Shown piece by piece: positions 18,296-26,267 of a DNA stretch of 36,338 nt. A model generated the notes under the pieces. That model made no database searches. It saw nothing but the letters and a program-made list of their open reading frames with translations, and was not told where the DNA came from. The stretch is taken from the NCBI GenBank assembly GCA_001829625.1, contig MIBW01000018.1:2058-38395 (forward strand), read 5' to 3'. Both the position numbers and the translations under genes were made by a program. Source of the DNA: Sulfurimonas sp. GWF2_37_8 (lineage in GTDB: Bacteria > Campylobacterota > Campylobacteria > Campylobacterales > Sulfurimonadaceae). Numbering within the stretch: the first letter of the stretch is position 1; each line of letters begins with the position of its first letter.

Positions 18296-18314
18296 CTTAA
18301 CTTTAAAAGTTAAG
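18296..18314. terminator. Perfect 9-bp-arm palindrome at the methylase stop
   Basis: CTTAACTTT-A-AAAGTTAAG spans the stop codon (18310-18312) of the methylase gene. It could end the ParB-methylase transcript, but no T run follows on the minus strand. Two direct copies of GGGGTGAAAAT (18259-18269, 18283-18293) lie just beyond it. Confidence 0.35.
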
Positions 18315-19422
18315 CACATTTTTCAAGAGATTTTGAATCGAAGATATTGTTTAGAGGTTGTTTGAAGTTATTTTTATATAGTATAAGTTCAACAACATTT
18401 TTAACTTTCGCATTTTTTGCACTTGTGATAAGTTCTTTTCTGTTAAAAGGTTTATACTCTAAATCAAGTTTATTAATGTAATGATAAAGGATTGGACTTA
18501 CATTATTGTTATAGATGAAGTCTATATCGCTTAAACTATCAAGTGTGCCTATATGATTGAAGTTTTTTTGTGAATAATTAACAGTACATTCTTTGATGTC
18601 TGAATTTTGAAGATTCATCATCTCTTCTGCGTTGTATTCGCGGTAATCTTCTTTTAAATAGACTGGGTCAATATTCCATAGAGTATTTTTTCTGTGTTTA
18701 AACTCTTTGTACATCAACAAGTAATCAGAGTTGAAAAACTTCATATCGAATCTGTTATACAGTTTGCTGTAGGTATCTATTCTTTTGATGGTTTTATAAA
18801 AAAAGTCATCTATGTCATCAAATTCATAGATAGGTTTTCCAAAGCTAATGATGCCACCTTTTTTAAAACTCATCATTCCAGAAAAGTTAAAGGCTGATAA
18901 CATAATTAAAAGAGTGCTTGTCTCAATGCCAAACTCTTTTTTCTTTTGAAGTTCATTAAATCTCTGAATCATCTTTTGCTTCACCTTTAAAAAATCCTCT
19001 ATTGGTATATAAAGCTTTTTGTAAGGGATGATAATTTCAGTTCTTACAAACTCTAAAAAATAATCTCTCATTTTTATAGGTGAGTTTCTTATATTTTCAT
19101 GCATTGTAATGATGCAGGTGTTGATTTCATTTACGATTACGGTTTTTACACCATGCTTTTGTAATGAATCGCTCAGAGCTTTAAAAGAACCGCCCATCCC
19201 ATAAAAACCATCTACATAGGTGTCGTAGTGATTATATTTGGTTAAATGGTTGTTAAAGATGTCATTTAAGTCATTTCTCATCTTGTACTTTCCCCCACCA
19301 TAGGCAAGTAGAGCTTTGATGTCGTGTTTATATGAATAAATAAAAGATATATAGTTATCTTTAAAAAGTTTCTTGTCGTGACTTGATTGGTGCAGTTGTG
19401 AATCAATATTAATTGTAGCCAT
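18310..19422 (-). CDS. D12-class DNA adenine methylase-like protein with DPVY motif
   Basis: A 370-aa protein with the layout of Dam/D12 N6-adenine methyltransferases. AYGGGKYKMRNDL (40-52) is the AdoMet-loop start and DGFYGMGGSF (71-80) matches the family FxGGG element. FNFSGMMSF (178-186) lies where the FNGLxR motif is expected. The catalytic DPPY is DPVY at 252-255, so the second proline is replaced, which may alter or abolish activity. Its ATG overlaps the ParB-like gene stop by one base (TAATG), so the two act together. Likely roles are self-marking of the element or evading restriction; both are inference. Confidence 0.8.
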   Translation of the reverse strand: MATINIDSQLHQSSHDKKLFKDNYISFIYSYKHDIKALLAYGGGKYKMRNDLNDIFNNHLTKYNHYDTYVDGFYGMGGSFKALSDSLQKHGVKTVIVNEINTCIITMHENIRNSPIKMRDYFLEFVRTEIIIPYKKLYIPIEDFLKVKQKMIQRFNELQKKKEFGIETSTLLIMLSAFNFSGMMSFKKGGIISFGKPIYEFDDIDDFFYKTIKRIDTYSKLYNRFDMKFFNSDYLLMYKEFKHRKNTLWNIDPVYLKEDYREYNAEEMMNLQNSDIKECTVNYSQKNFNHIGTLDSLSDIDFIYNNNVSPILYHYINKLDLEYKPFNRKELITSAKNAKVKNVVELILYKNNFKQPLNNIFDSKSLEKCA

Positions 19423-20378
19423 TAGTTTGCTCCTTCAAGAAGAGATTTGATAAGTTCAAGCTCTTCTTTGAAGTCGATATGAAGTTTGGATTGTATTTTT
19501 TCTACATCTTCCTCTTCATCGGTTTCAATGGCAACATTAAAATATTTTTTAATCTCATATTTAAAGACTCTCTTCATATCGACAAGAATATTGGGTTCAT
19601 CATCATCTTTGATTTCTGCATCTTCTGACGAATTTAATTCGTTGACAGATATTTCGGAAAGAACAGTCTCTTCTTTGGTTTCTTTTGACTCTTTTGATTT
19701 TTTGGAATCTTCATTAATTGTTTTGTTGCGATTTTGACGAGCTAACATCTCTTCATATTGTTTTGTGATGGAAACAAGGTGTTTGTGTTCAATATTCTCT
19801 GTCTCAATAACTTCTTTTATGAAGTTGGCTAAATCTATCTCTTCAAGTTTAGACATCACAATAAAAGTTGTGAAAGGGATTTTTTTCGCCGAGTCTAACT
19901 TTTGAAAAATAGACTTCACTTCGTCTGAAAGTGTTGAATAAATTTTTCCAGCTTTAAGTTTTAACTGTATCGCTCTTTGAGTGCAATTTTGAATTTTTGA
20001 CATATACTCTGTGTATGGTTCATCGTATTTTTCAAATACAGCATGTTGATAATAGTATATTTGAATGATATCAAGATGCGACATATTTCTGTTAGTCAGT
20101 AAAAACTCAATTCTTAACTTCTCTATTTCAAGAGGGGTTTTATTGGAATCAACCACAAACGCAGGTATCGTCTTAATTTCTAAATTCTTTGATATTAACG
20201 CTCTTCTATTTCCTGAGATAACATTGTTATCATCATCAATATAAATAGGTGTCTGAACACTATAATTTTTAATTGACTCTGTCAAGTTTTCAAAAGAGAT
20301 TAAATCTCCTACGATATCTATAATGTTGTTAAATTTAAGTGCAGATACACTCGCTTGAATAATTTTATTGTTTTTCAT
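19422..20378 (-). CDS. ParB-like nuclease/partition-domain protein
   Basis: A 318-aa protein whose first ~90 residues match the ParB/Srx fold: ASVSALKFNNI, then the motif ISGNRRALISKNL in place of the ParB GxRR box, and IPAFVVD. A helical region follows that could include a helix-turn-helix (about 120-160), then an acidic, Ser/Glu-rich linker and a short C-terminal domain. An in-frame ATG at 20420 has no ribosome site; the ATG at 20378 has AGGAAC at good distance and starts the conserved domain. No ParA partner is present. ParB-like genes next to DNA methylases are common in phages and elements, which favours DNA modification or targeting over segregation. Confidence 0.75.
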   Translation of the reverse strand: MKNNKIIQASVSALKFNNIIDIVGDLISFENLTESIKNYSVQTPIYIDDDNNVISGNRRALISKNLEIKTIPAFVVDSNKTPLEIEKLRIEFLLTNRNMSHLDIIQIYYYQHAVFEKYDEPYTEYMSKIQNCTQRAIQLKLKAGKIYSTLSDEVKSIFQKLDSAKKIPFTTFIVMSKLEEIDLANFIKEVIETENIEHKHLVSITKQYEEMLARQNRNKTINEDSKKSKESKETKEETVLSEISVNELNSSEDAEIKDDDEPNILVDMKRVFKYEIKKYFNVAIETDEEEDVEKIQSKLHIDFKEELELIKSLLEGAN

Positions 20379-20469
20379 TTTTTGTTCCTGTTTAGGTTCT
20401 TCAAAATAAATTTTGAACATGGATATATGTCTATTTAAAGTTTTTACTTAAAAATGACACCCACCGTTT

Positions 20470-20488
20470 AAACGAAAAAAATTCGTTT
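20470..20488. promoter_or_regulatory. Element palindrome copy AAACGAA-N5-TTCGTTT
   Basis: A 7-bp-arm palindrome in the region upstream of the ParB-like gene. It belongs to the family with arms AACGAAT/ATTCGTT found at 19627, 26881, 27388 and 34706. Confidence 0.55.
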
Positions 20489-20509
20489 CCTATATAGTTG
20501 AGACAACTC

Positions 20510-20538
20510 CCCTATATATTTCTATGGATTCACTCCAT
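20510..20538 (-). promoter_or_regulatory. Conserved leader motif upstream of parB-like gene
   Basis: On the minus strand it reads ATGGAGTGAATCC..AAATATATAGGG. It matches the int leader (17707-17734) at both ends, with a divergent middle. It lies ~130 bases before the ATG at 20378. A hairpin CTATGGA-TTCAC-TCCATAG (20522-20540) overlaps it. Confidence 0.5.
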
Positions 20539-20622
20539 AGTGGTGTATCTTGAAGATTATTCAATGATTGTTTTTTTGACAATAATAATTTAAAGAACAT
20601 GACACCTTTTGGTATTGGATTT

Positions 20623-20672
20623 AAAACGGGGAAGTTATTCAAACACAACTTATGTTTGAGTATCTCCGTTTT
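20623..20672. repeat. Two-tier inverted repeat, possible structured RNA, terminator or origin
   Basis: The outer arms AAAACGGGGA (20623-20632) and TCTCCGTTTT (20663-20672) pair 9 of 10. The inner arms TTCAAACA (20638-20645) and TGTTTGAG (20653-20660) pair 7 of 8 around loop CAACTTA. The right arm runs into six T residues on the plus strand, as in an intrinsic terminator. No plus-strand gene precedes it, so a short antisense RNA or DNA cruciform is also possible. Confidence 0.5.
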
Positions 20673-20996
20673 TTAATCTTGATGGCATTAAATCTAAAAA
20701 CAGAGGGCTTTGTCGATTCTGTATTCAGGCGGTGATTGCAAGTGCTCTTTTGGAATTTTTTATTTAAAAATAGAGTTGTCTAAATGGCTTATTTACGCTG
20801 TTTCATGAGGTTTTTGAATTTAAAAAAAAGTGTTGTTTTATGAATATTTTTTTATAAAAATAGGGGTAAAAAATCATTATTTTAAAAGTGAAAAAAAGAA
20901 GATTTTTTCATATAAATTTAATAAAATTATGACTTTTTATCTTATGTGAGATTTCTTTGTGGTGTTATTTTGTAGAGTTTTTGCTTGTTTTACTTT

Positions 20997-22694
20997 TTAA
21001 AAGGTGAAGGCGATTTCATAATCCGAGGTGTCTATCTTTGGTTTATCGTTTTTTTGTTTTGAATGTTGATAGTTTTGATAGTCTTTTTTTGTTTTTAATA
21101 TATGTCGTGAGTTTCCTACGGATGATTCTATGTATTCTAAATCTGACATCTCTTGTTTCATTTTAGAGATTAAATAAAACTTCTCAACTGCTTCTTCTTT
21201 ATAAAGCTCATTGTTGTCAAAAATTGTTGTTTGATTTTTGCCTCTTGCATCACTTCTTGAATAGCTTTCATTTTCTCGTTTTTCAAGTAAATATTTCTTT
21301 GTTTCCACTTTTAATAATTTGGCATGCTCTGCCTTGGTAAGTCGTATATATTTACCGTGTTTAAGTTTTGTGGTTGGTATTCTTGTATTTATATCAATAT
21401 CTATAATAGCATCGTTCTCTGAGTAAAGAGATTTTAAAAATTCCAACTCTAACTGACTTTGCTCATAAATGTAAATTTCCTTAAATGCTTCTATATGCTC
21501 TCTTGTGTTACTATCTTTTATTTCAGAAACAGTAACGCCATTTGTATCAGCACCATATATATGATTAAGATACATTCCTAACATATCCTCTTCATAGGCT
21601 TCAATATCTCCATTATAAAGCGATTTTATCTCTTCATCAACTAAAAGGGACTCTTTTTCTTTGATATCATCTATGAGCAGTTCATATTCCATCGTATAGT
21701 CATATTGTTCTCTTAAATATAAAGATGGGGAACTATTTACATCTATAATTTTAAGAGTATTATATGTCATGCTTTTATACAATCTCTTCATTGCGTTTTT
21801 AAATATAGCTCTATTATATGTCTCATCATATGAGTATAAATTTACATATTTGATTTCTCGCAAGATTTCAAGTAGGAAGATTTTAGCGTTTTTATGAGGG
21901 CTTGAAGATTTAGAGTTTGAAATCTTTTCAAAAATAGCATTAAACATTTTTTTGTGAAATTCTTCATTTAAATAATTTATTGTCTGTAAGAGACACCCAT
22001 CTTCATGAAAAAAAAGATTTTCCAAGGCATCTTCCATTTGATGATTATTTAGTATTTCACGAATATTGGTTTCTACATATGACTCCATGGGCATATAATA
22101 ATCTTTCAGAATTTTTTTGTATGCTTTCTTTAGCAACTCTTTATCTTCTTTTTTATTACTTGCTATCATCTTTTGAGCAGTTTTTTTATCTTTGTATATT
22201 TCATGCTTAGTTAGAAGGTTGATAAGTTGAGGCTCTTCTAAAAAATAAGTATTTAATTTTTTAAAATCCAATAAGATTTTTTTGAAGATATGTTGAGTAG
22301 ATATAGTGTTAGAAATCAATTCTACAAGGGTGTCTGATTGGACTAATGATTGATAAGAGGATATATCAACCTTCTTATTTTCTATCATTCGTATTATGAG
22401 ATTGTAGGTTTCTGGTGCAACTTTTCTGCTTAGTACATTTTCAACGATTGAGGAGGTGTTTTTTGTGTTGGACTTGTATCTCTCTTTGTCATAAATTACT
22501 AAAATCATTGAGTTTGACAAGTAGGTTTCTATAAATTCTCGAGATACTTCTTCTTTGGATGCTATGGGTATAAACTGTTTTTGTAAATAAACTTTTGAAT
22601 TAACTTCAACATATTGAAAATCAATAAGTACAAACTGTATATCATCGCTTATTAGGGATTCAAAAGTATTAAAAGAGTCTAAGTGCAGTATCAT
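20997..22694 (-). CDS. 565-aa protein of unknown function in the mobilization operon
   Basis: A large soluble protein, Lys/Glu/Ile-rich, with no signal peptide, membrane segment or motif that I recognise. The first ~100 residues look alpha/beta (QFVLIDFQYVEV, MILVIYDKERY). The middle is helical with a charged stretch near 170-200 (KKEDKELLKKAYKKILKD). The C-terminal ~100 residues are highly polar and end in a basic, Gln-rich tail. It starts 39 bp after the relaxase stop, so it is probably the last gene of the mobilization operon. A role in relaxosome function, helper-conjugation hijacking or host interaction is open. Confidence 0.7.
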   Translation of the reverse strand: MILHLDSFNTFESLISDDIQFVLIDFQYVEVNSKVYLQKQFIPIASKEEVSREFIETYLSNSMILVIYDKERYKSNTKNTSSIVENVLSRKVAPETYNLIIRMIENKKVDISSYQSLVQSDTLVELISNTISTQHIFKKILLDFKKLNTYFLEEPQLINLLTKHEIYKDKKTAQKMIASNKKEDKELLKKAYKKILKDYYMPMESYVETNIREILNNHQMEDALENLFFHEDGCLLQTINYLNEEFHKKMFNAIFEKISNSKSSSPHKNAKIFLLEILREIKYVNLYSYDETYNRAIFKNAMKRLYKSMTYNTLKIIDVNSSPSLYLREQYDYTMEYELLIDDIKEKESLLVDEEIKSLYNGDIEAYEEDMLGMYLNHIYGADTNGVTVSEIKDSNTREHIEAFKEIYIYEQSQLELEFLKSLYSENDAIIDIDINTRIPTTKLKHGKYIRLTKAEHAKLLKVETKKYLLEKRENESYSRSDARGKNQTTIFDNNELYKEEAVEKFYLISKMKQEMSDLEYIESSVGNSRHILKTKKDYQNYQHSKQKNDKPKIDTSDYEIAFTF

Positions 22695-22719
22695 TCATAG
22701 CCATTTTTTATAAAATGAT

Positions 22720-22743
22720 ACCGAAAAACGAATTTATTTCGGT
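22720..22743. terminator. Hairpin at the relaxase stop, diverged palindrome copy
   Basis: ACCGAAA (22720-22726) pairs with TTTCGGT (22737-22743) around a 10-base loop that contains the relaxase stop. The loop and right arm resemble the AACGAATTTA-TTCGTT palindrome with one inserted base. It could attenuate transcription into the 565-aa gene. Confidence 0.4.
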
Positions 22744-24221
22744 TTTAAATCTCTTGATGGACTTCTATAATCTTCTTGAATATAAAGCTTGTTTTGCTCA
22801 GTAAAATGGTTTTTGTGGTGCTTTTGTTGTAAATCTTCTATTAATAGATCAGTTGCCACAAGAGATAGTTCCATCAAATCAGTAAAAAAATCAGTTATTT
22901 TTTTCATATACTTTATAATGAAATATATCTCTGTAAATAAATTCTTTGCGAGCATCTCTAAAAAATCACCTATATCTCCGCCTTTACTGCTGTTGTTTAA
23001 ATTCTTATACATATAGTTTTTTGATTTCTCATCTTTATAAACAACCAACTGTTGAGAACTTGTTTTATTTTCTATAACTGAATAATTAGCGGTGGACTCT
23101 ATCTCTTTATAATTGTAAAGTTTTATGGCGATATGGGCTAAATTCAAAGATTTCAGATATTCGAGTTTTTGGTAATGCAGAGCATTGTTTTTAATGGTAC
23201 TCTCTTTTTTTATTTCATCGCCGTGGAATAATTTATCTTCTAAAATTGGCGGTGTATCCATAGGTTCGATGAAATTATTTGTTTCTTCGTTTAAACGGCT
23301 ACGGGCTTTTACTCTTGAGCCGTCCAATCTGTTATCAACTCTTTTTTTATGTACCTCTTGCATAGCATCCAACCGACTTTTTATATGGTTTAGTGATTGC
23401 TGTTTTATATGCTCTTTTTGCTTTTGCAGAGGGATGTCATTAAAATCATATTCTATATATTTTTTTGTTCCGTTTTCGGTAATATATTTAGATTTGCCGT
23501 CATTGAATAAGGGACTAAAAATCCTCTGAGCTTTTAATCCGATGTCATGTTGCACCGTTAAATAAAAATCATCTTTTTTATAGTCATAGCCTATTTTTTG
23601 AATATCAAGTTTCAGCTCATTTCTCATGTGCTGTATAAGTTCATCGTGAGAACTAAAATTCTCTTTATTTTCAAAAAGGTAATCAAGTAATTTATCCTCA
23701 AAAGCTTTTTTATCAAGTTTATTTTTTATAGAGGATGGGTTATATTTCCAATTCTTCTCGGGGTTTGATTTTGAGATGGGGTTTGGCGGTGTTTCATCAT
23801 ATTTTATATTTAAATAATCTCTTATTGCCTCAAATCTTTTTAAATCACGCTTGTGATAGTATAAATCCAACTTCGTATCGGTTAGCAGGTTCTTTTTTGG
23901 AACTTGTATATGGATGTGGCTGTTGTCTGTGTCTTGATGAAGAACAGCGAATAAATTTACTTCATCTTTTGAATAGGAATGCAATAACTCTTTTTTAAAA
24001 TCTTTATATATGGCAGACATATCTTCATCGCTTCGTTTGCCGTTTGCACTTACTATAAAGTGAAAATGACTGTCTTTATAATTTAATGACTTTGATAATG
24101 AATCCGTCAATTTGGCATTACCGTCCAAAATAGTTATTTTTTCTCTATCTCTACTATTATTGGTGCCGTTGATTAGATAGTTCGTTAAATTCCCGTTTCC
24201 ACTATTTACCGTAATTATCAC
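22734..24221 (-). CDS. Relaxase / mobilization nuclease (MOB_P-like)
   Basis: A 495-aa protein that would nick oriT and lead the transferred strand. A tyrosine near the start (Y15, in GNLTNYLIN) is the candidate nucleophile. The metal-binding triad is in LHQDTDNSHIHIQV (H95, D97, H102, H104), the motif III of the PF03432 relaxase domain. The C-terminal half is hydrophilic and helical with no helicase or primase motifs. It overlaps the MobC-like gene by 20 bp. No coupling protein accompanies it, so transfer needs a co-resident conjugative system. Confidence 0.9.
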   Translation of the reverse strand: MIITVNSGNGNLTNYLINGTNNSRDREKITILDGNAKLTDSLSKSLNYKDSHFHFIVSANGKRSDEDMSAIYKDFKKELLHSYSKDEVNLFAVLHQDTDNSHIHIQVPKKNLLTDTKLDLYYHKRDLKRFEAIRDYLNIKYDETPPNPISKSNPEKNWKYNPSSIKNKLDKKAFEDKLLDYLFENKENFSSHDELIQHMRNELKLDIQKIGYDYKKDDFYLTVQHDIGLKAQRIFSPLFNDGKSKYITENGTKKYIEYDFNDIPLQKQKEHIKQQSLNHIKSRLDAMQEVHKKRVDNRLDGSRVKARSRLNEETNNFIEPMDTPPILEDKLFHGDEIKKESTIKNNALHYQKLEYLKSLNLAHIAIKLYNYKEIESTANYSVIENKTSSQQLVVYKDEKSKNYMYKNLNNSSKGGDIGDFLEMLAKNLFTEIYFIIKYMKKITDFFTDLMELSLVATDLLIEDLQQKHHKNHFTEQNKLYIQEDYRSPSRDLKPK

Positions 24222-24489
24222 TTAGCACCTCCATTAGCAATTTTTCTATCAGGTACAAATAATTAAAAATAGCAATATCAAAACTTCGATAACCACTTCT
24301 GTTGATTTCATTATTTATATTTTCCAATGTACCGTTAATGCTGTTGAGCAAATAAAAGAGATGTGTTTGATTTTTAGTTTTTAGAGCGTTGGATGTGATA
24401 TATTCACGAATGCTCTTATTGGAACTATTTGCTAATATTTGAACTTTGTTATACTCATCCTCATCCAATCTCACTCTTACAAATTTCAT
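24202..24489 (-). CDS. MobC-like relaxosome protein, ribbon-helix-helix type
   Basis: A 95-aa protein. It starts KFVRVRLDEDEYNKVQILA and continues NSSNKSIREYITSNAL, a beta strand and two helices typical of ribbon-helix-helix relaxosome accessory proteins. A helical tail follows (about 40-95). It overlaps the relaxase start by 20 bp and lies one base after the coiled-coil gene. It should bind near oriT and recruit the relaxase. The assignment rests on pattern and position, not on a database match. Confidence 0.75.
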   Translation of the reverse strand: MKFVRVRLDEDEYNKVQILANSSNKSIREYITSNALKTKNQTHLFYLLNSINGTLENINNEINRSGYRSFDIAIFNYLYLIEKLLMEVLSDNYGK

Positions 24490-24490
24490 A

Positions 24491-24979
24491 TTATCTTCTT
24501 GGATTATTAAACGATTTATCTAACGCAGAATTTGGCTTTATCTTTTTTAACTCATCATTGTAATCAAGGTTATTATGTCTTAGTACCAATTGGATGTTTT
24601 CAAAGTACTGCTCTATATATTCGGTTTTTTCATTATAGGCTTTCACCAATTTTTCTAATGACTTAACCTCGTGAATTAGCTTTCTTATAGTATGATTGGC
24701 ATCGTTTAATTGAGAGACTTTTAAGCCGTTATCAAACGACAACGCAAATGACTCATCTTCCAAATTCTTTATTGTTTCTCTCATGTTTAAACTTAAATCA
24801 GGGGAAACAGATAATTTACAAATCATTTTTTCAATAAATTCTCTCTCATCCTTGCATTTGTATTTTTCTAAAAAACCATTGATTGACTGTTTTTCGTATC
24901 TGTCATGTATTTCTGATACAACCCTCGTAACAACAGCGTTGATTATCTTTTTTACTTCAATATATGTTAATTCTTCCAT
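24491..24979 (-). CDS. Coiled-coil protein heading the mobilization operon
   Basis: A 162-aa protein, helical throughout, with a heptad-like coiled coil at about residues 85-135 (NHTIRKLIHEVKSLEKLVKAYNEK). I do not recognise the family. AAGGACT sits 8 bases before the ATG, and the promoter is at 25077-25082. It is first in the order coiled-coil, MobC-like, relaxase, 565-aa protein, so a role in relaxosome assembly or operon control is likely. Confidence 0.7.
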   Translation of the reverse strand: MEELTYIEVKKIINAVVTRVVSEIHDRYEKQSINGFLEKYKCKDEREFIEKMICKLSVSPDLSLNMRETIKNLEDESFALSFDNGLKVSQLNDANHTIRKLIHEVKSLEKLVKAYNEKTEYIEQYFENIQLVLRHNNLDYNDELKKIKPNSALDKSFNNPRR

Positions 24980-25018
24980 AAGTATTAGTCCTTTTTAAAT
25001 TTTTGTGTTTAACAAAAA

Positions 25019-25053
25019 CAAGGCGGAAAATGTTTTACATTTGCCTAACCTTG
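25019..25053. other. Candidate oriT inverted repeat
   Basis: CAAGG..AAATGT (25019-25033), loop TTT, and ACATTT..CCTTG (25037-25053) form an imperfect inverted repeat. The terminal 5 bp and the inner 6 bp pair fully; the middle does not. It lies in the leader of the mobilization operon, 40-75 bp before its first start codon, where oriT of MOB_P-type elements is usually found. CCTTGCTATG just after the right arm is a possible nick region. No experimental consensus is matched exactly. Confidence 0.4.
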
Positions 25054-25076
25054 CTATGTTTTAGCCACTTCTCTAT

Positions 25077-25082
25077 ATTATA
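25077..25082 (-). promoter_or_regulatory. -10 box of the mobilization operon
   Basis: On the minus strand it reads ATCCTATAATATAGAG, about 97 bases before the ATG at 24979. The candidate oriT lies in the transcribed leader. The CCTATAAT context is shared with the int and xis-like promoters. Confidence 0.55.
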
Positions 25083-25120
25083 GGATGTAATGCAATGAAA
25101 TCTCTCTGTTCTTTAAAAAG

Positions 25121-26095
25121 TTATAAACTTTTGGATAATAAGTTCTCAATATAGTATTGAATTTGGTATTGGTGCTTTTTCATAATGTCCTCGTAGCCTC
25201 TTGCTTCAAATATCTTTTTAATGATGATTTCATCATCTGTGATTTGTTTCGAGGTGCGAAGCCATCTTGCATAGGCTAAGTCGGCTGTGGATTTGTCTTG
25301 ATTGTATTTATTTAGTAGCTCTATGTATTTACGATTTACGATTTTTTTAATACCCTTGTATTCTTCAAATTCAGCTCTGCTCGAGTCAATGTCCGTATTT
25401 TTGTTTATCATCGCTTTTGGACGGGTTTCTGCCGTTTTTTGGCAAGGTTTTTTCGCCTCTGCCTCTGCTAATAAATAGTTTTTCGCGACATTTTCAAAAT
25501 CTGTAAAATTGTAATAATTTGGAAATTTTTCGACTGTGACTATAAAATTATTATTCTGAGTTTTTTTATTCATATAGCCCGCTAATCTAAAAATGCGAGC
25601 GGTGTCAAAAGTTTTATCAACATCGAAGTGGTAGATTAAACCCTTGAGCAGTTTTTTAAAATAATCCCGCTCCTCTTTGTTTTTTACAATATGGGCTTCT
25701 TTAAATTTATAGATAAATTGGAACTTCCTTAATGAGGATTCTGTTTTATAAGTTGGTTCTCCAAACAGTTCTATTATTTTTCTTTTTTTCTCTTCTATAT
25801 CGCCCTTGTCTATATCGAAGTAAAAGCTTTTTATTGAATTCACAAATTCCTCTTTACGGCTTGGATGGAAGGTGTTTTGCGGTTTATAGGTGTTTAATGA
25901 AAAATATATATCAACACCATCATTTTTGTTTAGGTAGTAAAATCTCCCTAACTGTTTTTTAAAATTAGTATCTTTTATATTGAGCATGGTATGGTAATTT
26001 TTTACTTTACCATCAGCACCGATTGGATGTTTTTGGGCGATTATGAAATGCTCGTCTTCATTGAAGTAATCTTCTAAAAATTCAATAGAGTTCAT
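25121..26095 (-). CDS. RepB-type DNA primase
   Basis: A 324-aa protein resembling the RepB_primase family (PF16793) of mobilizable plasmids such as RSF1010, which primes single-stranded initiation sites. Supporting stretches are SFYFDIDKGD (the acidic metal-binding strand) and DKTFDTARIFRLAGYMNKK, equivalent to the family RLPGFxNxK motif. A helical C-terminal part follows (about 240-320) with an ARWLRT segment. AAAGGCT lies upstream of the ATG. It follows the winged-helix gene with iteron-like repeats between them, so the element may replicate autonomously after excision. Confidence 0.78.
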   Translation of the reverse strand: MNSIEFLEDYFNEDEHFIIAQKHPIGADGKVKNYHTMLNIKDTNFKKQLGRFYYLNKNDGVDIYFSLNTYKPQNTFHPSRKEEFVNSIKSFYFDIDKGDIEEKKRKIIELFGEPTYKTESSLRKFQFIYKFKEAHIVKNKEERDYFKKLLKGLIYHFDVDKTFDTARIFRLAGYMNKKTQNNNFIVTVEKFPNYYNFTDFENVAKNYLLAEAEAKKPCQKTAETRPKAMINKNTDIDSSRAEFEEYKGIKKIVNRKYIELLNKYNQDKSTADLAYARWLRTSKQITDDEIIIKKIFEARGYEDIMKKHQYQIQYYIENLLSKSL

Positions 26096-26168
26096 TTAAT
26101 AGCCTTTCGCAAAGTTTTTTTTCTATTTTCATTTTTTCATATTCTGAGTATTTATATATTAAGTTCAA

Positions 26169-26267
26169 TGTATATTTTAAATTTAGTGTAAATCTTAAAT
26201 ACGGCATAGTTTTTGAGCCACCACAAAGCATGATTTTTAAGCCACCTAAAAGCATCATATTTGAGCC
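26169..26267. repeat. Iteron-like repeats with AT-rich flank, candidate replication origin
   Basis: Three tandem repeats of exactly 24 bp lie at 26204-26227, 26228-26251 and 26252-26267 (partial). Each starts GCAT and contains TTTRAGCC. Two 14-bp AT-rich direct repeats (TGTATATTTTAAAT at 26169-26182, TGTAAATCTTAAAT at 26187-26200) stand next to them. The third 24-bp repeat overlaps the 3' end of the winged-helix gene. Tandem iterons beside an AT-rich block and rep genes are the classic form of an iteron-type plasmid origin. Confidence 0.6.

Larger units (their letters stand above)
20421..20996. other. Intergenic region, 576 bp, rich in repeats
   Basis: No supportable gene lies here. It holds a copy of the element palindrome (20470-20488), the conserved leader motif (20510-20538) with its own hairpin CTATGGA/TCCATAG, a two-tier inverted repeat (20623-20672), and a poly-A/T-rich stretch from 20800 onward. 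It separates the ParB-methylase operon from the mobilization operon and is a plausible control region or origin. Confidence 0.6.

Noticed and set aside
26204-26267. CRISPR array
   Set aside because: The three 24-bp units are contiguous with no spacers; they fit iterons, and no cas genes are present.
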